From Isoetes taiwanensis (taxonomy: Eukaryota > Streptophyta > Lycopodiopsida > Isoetales > Isoetaceae): DNA of 64,000 nt. Below are positions 55,998 to 64,000 of this stretch, in pieces. Position 1 is the first letter of the stretch; every line of letters starts with the position of its first letter. The notes under the pieces are model-generated. The model did not search any database and was not told where the DNA came from. It was given only the letters and a program-made list of their open reading frames with translations. The stretch is from NCBI GenBank assembly GCA_021234155.1, contig JAJEKV010000039.1:11605077-11669076 (forward strand). The letters are read 5' to 3'. A program made the position numbers and the translations under genes.

Positions 55998-57694
55998 GTA
56001 CTGCTGTTTTGTGGACTTTGCAAAAGCTTTCGACACGGTACCTCGGGAAAAGTTGTGGGCGAGATTGCACCATCTGGGGCTCCCTGTGGATCTGCAGAAC
56101 GCCGTGTACAGACTGTGCGAGAGCTGCACAAGCCGCATGCACCCGGAAGGACAGTCATTTCTCAGCAGCATTGGAGTTAGGCAAGGTTGTCCTCTCTCAC
56201 CCACACTCCTTGGACTTTACATTGACCAATTGGAAGCCTGGCTTGCTGCCAATGGGAGGGACGGTATACAGCTCTTGCACCAGGTCATCCGGCAGCTCAT
56301 CTATGCGGATGATGTGGACCTCTTGGCCCATACACCAGAGGGCATGCAGACACACCTAGATGCCCTGCACACATTTTGCCAGGCGACGGACATGTGTGTC
56401 AACCTGGCCAAGACTAAGGTGGTCCTCATATCCTCCTCACGTCATCCATCACCTCCGACGCTCAGTTATCAGGGGCAGATGGTAGAGGTCACACCCAGCT
56501 ACAAGTACCTGGGGGCGAAATTTCCGTCCTCAATGTATTGGGATGCATCCATTCGCCTTCGGGTGACCGCAGGTTGGAAGGCGCTGTTCACAATGCAAAA
56601 CAATAGTAACAGGGCAGACTGTATGACTGGGGCCACCAGTCACATTTGTTCCGGGCACTGGTGGAGCCAGTTCTTCTGTATGGGGTCGAGGTGTGGGGCC
56701 CAGTGGTGTCTTTGGCGACTTGGAACGACTTGGAGCAGGTCTAGAAGGCATTTTTGACGCGGGCACTTGGGGTCAAGCCCTCAGTTCCATATCAGATCTT
56801 GTTGCAGGAGATAGGATTCATGCCCCTGCAGCATGCGGCCCTCGATAGACACATTGTTTATTTCCAGAAGGTAGCCAGCATGGGCGACACTCGGCTCCCG
56901 CACTTGGCTTACGCTGTAGCGATGAGCCCGCAATGACTCAGGGCTTGTTGGAAGGACAAGAGAGCCCAATGGCTGGTGCGCTGGAATGTAGAGGCGCATA
57001 AGTGCGTCCAGGTGCACCCGGATGCCGGCCAGGATAGGCTGAGGGGGTACTTAGACTCTTATTTCATGGGGAAGCTTTGGGACCACAATGCTCTGGAACA
57101 GGTAAAGATGGCACACTACAAACAGCACATAAACTCCACCCTAGTTCGAGGCCCACAGCTATACCTGCGTTCTCAGTTGCCCATGAAGAAGCGCAGGATC
57201 ATCGCGTCCATTCGAACAGGGGCCCACCATCTTCGGCTTGAGACGGGTCGGTGGATTAGAGAGCCGCGCCAGGACATGCTTTGTCAGTGTTGCCCGCTGG
57301 GGGTTGTTGAGGATGAAAGCCATGCCTTCGTAGAGGCTGTCCGCCCTATAGTCGATCAGGGCTCGCTTCGCCCTCTTGGTGCGACACGGTGCGCTAGCGA
57401 CGAGCTTACTCGACAACCGTCAGTTCGATCCCTTGGCTCCTACCTCCAGGAGGTTTTGGATCTGCAGACTCACCTCTGTCCCCACGCGCCTACCTGAGGT
57501 GCTGGGAATTCATGTGTATATGTATATTTGTACAGCTGCCAGCAGGCTTGTTGCTGCGACGGGTTTTCCCTCGTAAGGGGGTTTTTTAATCCGGGTAGCA
57601 ACGGACTTGCTGCACCGTGTAATTTGGGTCCCATAGGCCGATTGGCCTCCGTGGACGATAAAAGAACCTTCCTTCCTTCCTTCCTTCCTTCCTC
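55998..57694 (+). mobile_element. LINE family B copy (LINE D), 5' truncated, with target duplication
   Basis: Begins inside the RT. FVDFAKAFDTVPREKLW (motif A), GVRQGCPLSPTLLGLYID (motif B), YADD at 56302-56313 and KYLGAKF lie in one frame (56011-56757). After frame changes, RTGAHHLRLETGRW and CQCCPLGVVEDESHAF (knuckle, partly lost) lie in 56976-57497. Ends with the ENE-like hairpin, terminal hairpin AGGCC-GATT-GGCCT (57635-57648), GATAAAA and (TTCC)n. Flanked by CCCCCCTCCT at 55988-55997 and 57695-57704, a likely 10-bp target duplication. Confidence 0.85.
57540..57612 (+). promoter_or_regulatory. ENE-like U-rich internal-loop hairpin, copy 4
   Basis: Outer stem 57540-57555 with 57597-57612 (15 of 16 positions pair, counting G-U). 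Then GG, four U (57564-57567), CCCUC-GUAA-GGGGG with a GNRA loop (57568-57581), six U plus AAU (57582-57590), CC. About 45 nt after the ORF2 stop and about 20 nt before the terminal-hairpin region. Confidence 0.65.
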
Positions 57695-57704
57695 CCCCCC
57701 TCCT

Positions 57705-58079
57705 CCCCCCAAAAAAAAAAAACCATTTGCAAATGTAATCTGACGGATATAATTTTCCATTATATTGCTCTAGACGGAAAATTATATTGCTGGTTTTTGC
57801 TGGTTTATAGCTTTACAGGTTTGCTGTTTTTGGGTGCTCGGGTTGGGTTTCTGTATTCTGTGTTATCTGTACGCAATTTTGTTCAATAAACAGTAAAAAA
57901 TTGACGTTGCCCATCCGCCCCCGAAGCCATAAAGAAGTCCACGGTGGAAATGTGGTCCACATTGGTTTTGGGGGGGAACCGAAAGTCTTCCGGCAAGCAA
58001 ATTGAAAAGAACAATTTGCTTAGAAGCAAGAGACAACCTTCGACATCCACAGGTGTTCAACCACAAGGGAAGTAACCTG
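57705..58079. other. Stretch between LINE D and copia remnant
   Basis: Starts with a short C/A run. GCTGGTTTTTGCTGGTTTAT-type sequence could be an old LTR, but no LTR ends or primer site could be fixed. Confidence 0.35.
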
Positions 58080-60240
58080 CGCCATCCATGGGTGCTCAAT
58101 AAGGTGCTGATCCAGAAAAGTTAAGGAAGTGGCTTAAAAAGGATAAAGGCCAAGACCACAATGATCTTTGGCCTCAAAGGTGTGCAAATTCCTTTAATGA
58201 GACTAAAGGAGATTGCAAGGCAGGGCTAGGAGTGGCTCAAATGCACTTTCAAGCAAAGAAAAATTGGAATGCTGGGAATGTGGAAAAAAGGGACACATTA
58301 TGAGGCATTATCAGAGAAGACAAATGCAATCGAAAGAATCAAATAGAAAAATGTATGATCCAAAAAACAACATGAAAGGAGGTCACAAGGGAAGCCATGG
58401 TCAAACAGTTGCCCAACTTGATGATGACAAAGATGGAACAGTAGATAGTAGTGATGCAGAAGGAAGCTTGATTAAATGCGATGAACAACTTTCTCACCAT
58501 GCAGCTCTAGTGGTGGGCATATTTGATCTCAAGCACTGTACGTTTTTCAGGGAGTCCAAGATGATGCTGAGATATCATGTCTTCCCATGCAATTCACTAC
58601 GCTACTCGCAGACAGATGGAAAAACAGATAAGAAAAAGCACTCAATGACAATGGTGCTATTTTCTTTGACGAAGAAGTCAAATGTACACCTACTGTATTC
58701 ACAGCCGAGGCTGAAGCAGAGGCACTTGGTGTTGCAATGGGAGATAAAGCAAAGGTTTGGACATTGGATTATGGAGTCATTCATGTTATTACACATTGTG
58801 CGGCATGGTTCGATGAAGTCAGTATTCTCTCATATGATAAATATTGAATGGGATTGCTTATAGTCTTCAGATTGAAGGAATTGGCACACTCAATATGCAA
58901 TTCTTGACTGGTCTAAAAACGTGATCAAGAGTTCTCTTTGTCCCTAGGCTCTGCATAAACTTGTTATCTTTGTCAAGATCATGTGATATAGGAATTAAAT
59001 TCTATATCATGCCAATGGAAACATTGATGTTCACTCATTCCCAAACACTGACAGCAAAAGCAGAACGCATAGGGCTTTATGTACATTGATGGAGATGCCA
59101 TAGAAGTCTTCTGCTAAAGCATTTGTTGCTCTCAAAGGGGATGATCAATTAGAGCTATGGCATCGGCTTCTTGGTTCACATTTCTGCATACCATCTTTAG
59201 TAGATCAAGCGGAATGTATTATTGACAAATATTGACATTGGTTCAACCTAACAACTCTCTTCTACAAGGATTGCATCATGGCCAAGAATCATCAAACCAA
59301 TGAGCCCAATACACAGGAACAACATGCTTCTAGCCTTTTGGCCATATATCGACGTGAGTGGGATTGTTCCAATGCCAACAAATATGGGGTGCGTAATTTC
59401 CTTGTTATTTTTTATGGTTATTCGAGGAAAATATTTATCTCACTCCTAACCATCAAATCCCAATCTCTTGAGAGCTTTAGAGTGTGGAAACTTGCTGCAG
59501 AAAATGAAACAGTTACGAGTAGACAATGCCCATGAGTATCTTTCTTAAAATTTCCACCAGCTCTTGGAAGACAATGGGGTTACCAAACAATCAGCTACAT
59601 GCATCATCAAAATGGGGTGGCAGAAAGAAAGATTCAGACTCTTCGAGAATTGGCCTTGCGCATATTCAAGTTTGCAGGACTAGCTGACTGGTTTTAGGGT
59701 GGTGTGATTGAAACCGCAATTTATCTTATCAATTGTATACCTATCTTCACAGTTCTTAGCAAGGTACCTGAAAAGGCATGGAGTGGACAGAAGCCAAACA
59801 TCAAGCACTTGTGCATATTTGGATGCCCTGCATATCCACATACCAGATGAGGACAAACTTGAAGACCATGCTCATCGATGCATTCTTGTTGGATATCCTT
59901 TGGAGGAATAGATTGTTTGACATTATCACCAGACGATGTTTTGTTAGTGGTAGTGTTCAAGCTGATGAACCTATCTTCAGGCTATAGGATCATAGGGTGT
60001 CCTATGAAGGAAGCTTTTGATATATCTTCCATGAAGATTGCAAAGTCTAAGAGACCTCTAGATATGTTTTTGCAAGCAAGTACCACGTCTAAAAAGCAAA
60101 AAAAAAATGTTAGAGGCTTGCCATGCTAAGCTCCAAACGAGCAAGCAAAATTGCTTCCTGAGGGAAAAGTTTGCTAGGATTGCAATGCCAAGGGACACTA
60201 TGCTCTGGACTGTCCACGTCCACGATAGAAAAAAAAGTTC
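58080..60240 (+). pseudogene. Ty1/copia gag-protease-integrase remnant
   Basis: Degenerate pol of a copia-type element in many frames. Gag knuckle CWECGKKGHIMRHY (58273-58315, last Cys replaced by Tyr). LWHRLLGSH-type GAG-pre-integrase motif near 59155. Integrase region 59278-59535 (FLVIFYGYSRKIFISLL, then ESFRVWKLAAENET). RVDNAHEYLS (about 59515-59545) and GVAERKIQTL-like (about 59610-59645) core motifs. SSTCAYLDALHIHIPDEDKL and CILVGYPLEE near 59795-59910. A second knuckle, C-stop-DCNAKGHYALDC, at about 60165-60215 comes from another gag. RT is absent in this orientation. Confidence 0.75.
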
Positions 60241-60920
60241 ATGTTGAATAAGCTTGTTTTATACCATTTTTTAAGGAACATTCTTAGAACATTTTTTTTT
60301 TTCTATTCTTCATTTCATAAAGTGTCTGGGTACAAGGTTATATTAACAACTTAATTACTTTTTGTTGGTTTTGCCCTGATTGCAACTCTGATTTCCCATA
60401 GTCTGTTGGTCTGTTGCAGGTCCTCTACCCTCTCTTGATCTGCCAAGAGCTCAAGTCCTGTTCTACACTAGAGCCTTCCCCTGATTCTCTGCGCTGCGAA
60501 GTCAGTTGCTTCAATCCGTGTCTCCTGATCGGCTCGGATTTGTCTTCCTTCGATTCCAGATTCAACCTATTCAAAAAGGCCCGTTTTCCTTCTGTTGCTT
60601 CTCGCTGGGCAAAAGCCCTTCGTTGATTTTGACTGATTGATATCATTTGTCCACATGTAGAGGCTGACTATTTGTTTTCCTATTATTTATAAAGACTAAG
60701 ATACCAATATATCCCCCCTTTAGCTTTTACAAATCATGATCTCTACTAGGGCTTTGGCTGTCTCCAATTTAGGTTCAGAAAGAGCCTTTGTCAACATATC
60801 CACTTGGTGTAACTTTGTGGAAATTGTGCGTCACAGTTATCTCCCCCTTTTCCACTTTATCCCGTATGAAATGATGGTGTATATCAATATGTTTGCCTCT
60901 CGAGAGGGATGAACTGGATT
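60241..60920. other. Stretch between copia remnants
   Basis: No recognised gene. It may hold LTR or UTR sequence of one of the copia remnants. Confidence 0.35.
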
Positions 60921-60924
60921 CTTA

Positions 60925-61165
60925 GTCATCGCTACTCCACTTTTATTGCCACAATATAGGATGTAGCACCTTTTGACGAGTTTCCTAATTCCTCAGGCAT
61001 TCTACATAGCCAAATTATCTTTGAAGCTGCCATGGACACTACCACATACTCTGTTTCTGCACTAGACTTGGCAACACATTCTTGTTTTTTGCTTGCCCAT
61101 GATAGTGCTGCATTCCCAAATTTACACAAACAACCAGACATTGATTTTCTGCCGTATGCAACCAC
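60925..61165 (-). pseudogene. Ty1/copia RNase H fragment
   Basis: Minus strand: GRKSMSGCLCKFGNAALSWA, then KKQECVAKSSAETEYVVVSM and IIWLCRMPEELG. This is the copia RNase H signature (DRKSTSGY..SSTEAEY..A..E..WL). Opposite in direction to the neighbouring copia remnant, so it is from a separate insertion. Confidence 0.82.
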
Positions 61166-61569
61166 ATAAGCCTTTTTTCAACGCTTCCCAATACAAAAAC
61201 ATGTCAAAATAGGCCATACCCTTGAGCACATGTTCTAAACCAATTTGGACTGGAGGACTCACTTAACAAGGAGTGTTACTATCCCTTTTACTAGGTGGGT
61301 TTACAATAACCATAAGACTAACCACACCTCTATCATAACCTTAAATCTTCAAAAGAAAGAAAAGCTAAAAAGAAACCCCTAAGACAAAAATGCAAAAAAG
61401 ATAAATTAACTAAAAGCAACCACAAGGAAAATAACGTTGTTTGCAACATTTTTTGATGTATATGCAACCTTGAAGATGCCAACTTGACCTTACTCTCTTT
61501 TTTTTCCTCGAGGGAATATCTTGAGGCGGCTCTGCCAAACGAGGCGAGTTTGAACACTTGTAGGGATTT
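61166..61569. other. Stretch without recognised features
   Basis: No domain-bearing frame. Confidence 0.4.
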
Positions 61570-61619
61570 TGTACTAGGTAATTCCCCCCTCGAGCTCGAG
61601 GGGGGAATTACCTAGTACA
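61570..61619. repeat. 50-bp perfect palindrome
   Basis: Arms of 25 bp with no spacer: TGTACTAGGTAATTCCCCCC.. centred between 61594 and 61595 on CTCGAGCTCGAG. Flanked on the right by two similar segments beginning CTAGTACRTAATGAACG (61612 and 61708). Confidence 0.95.
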
Positions 61620-61765
61620 TAATGAACGCTGCCTATGTTTACTATTTTAACATGATTTAGCTAGTACGTAATGATATAGCTAGTACATAAATTACCTAGT
61701 ACGTAATGAACGTTGTCAATTTGATGTCTATGTTTACTATTTTAACATGATTTAGCTTGCCATGC
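61612..61765. repeat. About 100-bp direct duplication
   Basis: CTAGTACATAATGAACG .. TATGTTTACTATTTTAACAT .. GATTTAGCT occurs at 61613-61665 and 61707-61757. Confidence 0.75.
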
Positions 61766-61803
61766 TGGAGCACACTTTCAAGGCTCATGTTACTGGTGTA
61801 TAT

Positions 61804-62396
61804 TTTGGAATAATTTGAGGGCTAAACTTAGCTATTTGACGATTTTTTAGCACATTTTCGAAAAAAATTGGCTAAAGTAAATGGAAAAAATTGGGAAAAA
61901 AATAATAATTTTACCTTAACTTTTTTCGGGACTGCACCAAACCTGGAGCTCTTTAGCTAAACGCTAGAAAGTAAGAGCGTAAAATTTTGTAGTGTTTAGC
62001 TAAACCATAGAAACTTTTAGAATGAATTTCGGGCTAGTTTAGCTAACATCATTCTAGTTTATATGAAATATGTGACTAGTAGTTTAATTATGAATTAATT
62101 TGAGTCCTAGACTTTACTAGTTAACATTATCTTAGAATGTTTTTACAAAGAAAATGACTAAAATAAGTGGAATATATTGAAAAAAATTATAGTAATTTGG
62201 TTTAATATTTTCCGTTAGCCACACCATAGAAATTTTTGGGATGATATTTGGGTTAGTTTAGCTAAACGCTATAAAGTATGAGAGGAAAAATGTATAGAGT
62301 TTAGCTAACCCACAGAAAGTTTTGAGATTAATATCGAGCAAGTTTAGCTAAAGTCATTCTGGATAATAAGAAATATGCGATTAGTAATTTATTCCC
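61804..62396. mobile_element. 600-bp dispersed repeat, copy 2
   Basis: Collinear with 14799-15398 at high similarity. Flanked by its own 10-bp direct repeat, TGGTGTATAT (61794-61803 and 62397-62406). Ends GGAATAATTTG and AATTTATTCCC. No coding frame. Confidence 0.85.
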
Positions 62397-62450
62397 TGGT
62401 GTATATGCCAGACTAGACTGTAGTCTTCAAGACATAAAAAGACCATCAAA

Positions 62451-62998
62451 AGGAAGGAAGGAAGGAAGTATATTTTAACGTCCACAGAGGAGACGGAACA
62501 ATATATCGGAAAGTATTCAAACACAAAAGAAAATCACAGAAACCCTGTACAATGTGTCTCTACCACTGGGACGAAAAAACCCCCCATGTGGGAGGAAAAA
62601 CCCTTGTAGTAGGCATTCAGAGGCCCTATCTAGGCGCTCAAATTCCCTGTGCTGTGAGGGACTCCCTGACGGTGGAGACTTGCAGAATGTAGGACGCGAG
62701 ACGTGCAACCATTGGCGAAGCCAGCAGTTGATGAATTGCTATCGCAGAGCATCTGAGACCGGCATGAGCTGCTCGGATGTGTGCATATGCCGGACATTCC
62801 TGTAGAGCATGGTGTTCATCTTCTACTATCTGCATGTGACAGTACTGGCATAATCTATCATGCCGGGGGATTCCCTGCCCTCCATCTGTACCCCAGCGGC
62901 CTGTCTCAATTCTGAGATGGTGGGACCCTGTCCTTATTGCAGCTATAGCTCTCCATTTCTTGGTACAGATGTGTGCCTTCAAGAGGACTTCCACTATA
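62451..62998 (-). mobile_element. LINE family B 3' end (LINE E), 5' truncated
   Basis: Minus strand. Frame 62994-62638 encodes IRTGSHHLRIETGRWG and CQYCHMQIVEDEHHALQEC, an intact C-x2-C...H-x4-C knuckle, then CPAYAHIR. It is followed by the ENE-like hairpin (62554-62614), CCTCTGTGGACGTTAAAATA and (TTCC)n at 62468-62451. The truncation point is near 62998; no clear target duplication. Confidence 0.82.
62554..62614 (-). promoter_or_regulatory. ENE-like U-rich internal-loop hairpin, copy 5
   Basis: Minus strand: outer stem CTACTAC with GTGGTAG (one U-G pair where copy 3 has U-A), GGG, five U (62600-62596), CCUCCC and GGGGGG stem, six U plus CGU (62579-62571), CCC. Confidence 0.65.
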
Positions 62999-64000
62999 TT
63001 GACAACAACTAGGCAATTTATTAGGTTAGTGTGGTCATTTTATTGTGTAGCCTAAGGCATCCTAATGAACATATTCCCCTACTTGCATGCAACACATACA
63101 TTGTTACCACTTTTTTTCTCCTGTACATTGTTACCACTTTTGTTTTAGTACACATTACTATCTACACATTGTTTTAGTGCACATTACTATCTACACAATG
63201 AACTAAATTTTGCCCACTAAGAGATAACTTTTGCCCAATTAATCCAGAGACTCTTGGACATTAGCATGCTACATGTGTCCACTTTTTGAACTTGCCAAAG
63301 TACCTACACGAGATACTTTAGAATTAGGTATTGTTTTTTTGTGCTTTTCACCAAAAATAATTCAAAAATTCAAAATAGAAGTCAAAATCACCTTATTATT
63401 CAAAGGTTAAGGTGAAGACAATATTGTTGGAGATTAAAACGAATGTATCAAATTTAAAACTTATTAGTTATTGAGATATTACACAAGTACCCAATGCTCA
63501 GTGGTACTTTTTTCCTAAATAGTACTTTTGAAGATATATTGTAGCATGCTTATGCCCTTTTGTTTCATTGTCTATACTAATCCCAAACGTTTTTGCATAA
63601 CATCTTTTGCCAAATTAATCCTAAAGACTCTTCTGTTTCATTGTGTATACTAATCCCAAATGTTAGTTTTGACATGGCATCTTTTGTAATCTACACAATA
63701 ATCGTAAAATTTATAAAGGATAGTAGACGAATGATTAATCCTACATCCATAGTGTAACAACTCCACATATCAGTATTGATGGCCCATATGCCCCTAAGAT
63801 CCATGATGTACCAACGTCATGAGCGATCAGTATTGAAGGCCCCTATGCCCTTAGGATCTATGGTACTAGCTCTTACTGTATGTTCCCATGGATGCAAACC
63901 TTGACAGAGGGAACTTAGGTCAAACTTTGATTTTTTCCAAAAATGTAGGATTTTTGAAAGCTTTGATCCGTTGCATTGCTTTGCAGCCAGGCACTCGTGA
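62999..64000. other. AT-rich end of window with short duplications
   Basis: Direct repeats: TTGTTTTAGTRCACATTAC (about 63140 and 63169), TTTCATTGTSTATACTAATC (about 63562 and 63633), and ATCAGTATTGAWGGCCC (about 63768 and 63826). No gene recognised. Confidence 0.6.

Noticed and set aside
57863-58099. 78-residue minus-strand frame
   Set aside because: No domain; lies between a LINE end and a copia remnant.

Overview
This window looks like nuclear DNA from a large, repeat-rich land-plant genome. The plant signals are an LRR protein with a plant N-terminal cap, PLS-type PPR repeats, intron-bearing fragments of plant housekeeping genes, and CACTA-, pogo-, hAT-, copia- and LINE-type elements. A seedless vascular plant such as a fern fits the style, but that is a guess and no marker here settles it. 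There are no rRNA genes, no convincing tRNA genes, no CRISPR array and nothing bacterial.

Layout. 1-12.4 kb is a head-to-tail block of LINEs on the + strand: family A copy 1, a decayed family B copy, then family A copy 2 set between long (CT)n tracts. 12.6-16.4 kb holds a 164-bp tandem repeat and a degenerate minus-strand LTR-element gag split by a 600-bp repeat. 16.9-18.7 kb looks like a CACTA-type end with subterminal repeats, interrupted by a composite repeat. 19.2-26.4 kb is non-coding repeats: a foldback element, minisatellites, paired hairpins, another CACTA-like end and a ~1.1-kb tandem array. 27.6-29.4 kb is the only gene that looks intact, a single-exon secreted LRR protein.

30.6-36.6 kb is a broken catechol O-methyltransferase-like gene on the minus strand. 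A pogo-like transposon sits exactly at a TA in one exon. A 3.3-kb insertion bordered by 46-bp direct repeats sits at the preceding intron-exon border and carries exon fragments of unrelated genes (TPR protein; V-ATPase subunit a). 37-40 kb has a PPR fragment and unidentified sequence. 40.3-44.4 kb has a MITE and a family B LINE. 47-51.8 kb has a foldback element, a poly(A) retrocopy with target duplication, a PPR pseudogene, a mitochondrial carrier exon and a short LTR with a primer-binding site. 52.9-57.7 kb has a 432-bp tandem repeat and a 5'-truncated LINE. 58-64 kb has copia fragments, a 50-bp perfect palindrome, the second 600-bp repeat and a minus-strand LINE 3' end.

The most interesting signal is at the LINE 3' ends. 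Four family B copies, plus one copy in another setting, share a hairpin with a U-rich internal loop between G/C stems. This is the layout of triple-helix ENE RNA stability elements. The LINEs also share a terminal hairpin, a (T)TAAAA-like box and a different microsatellite tail in each copy.
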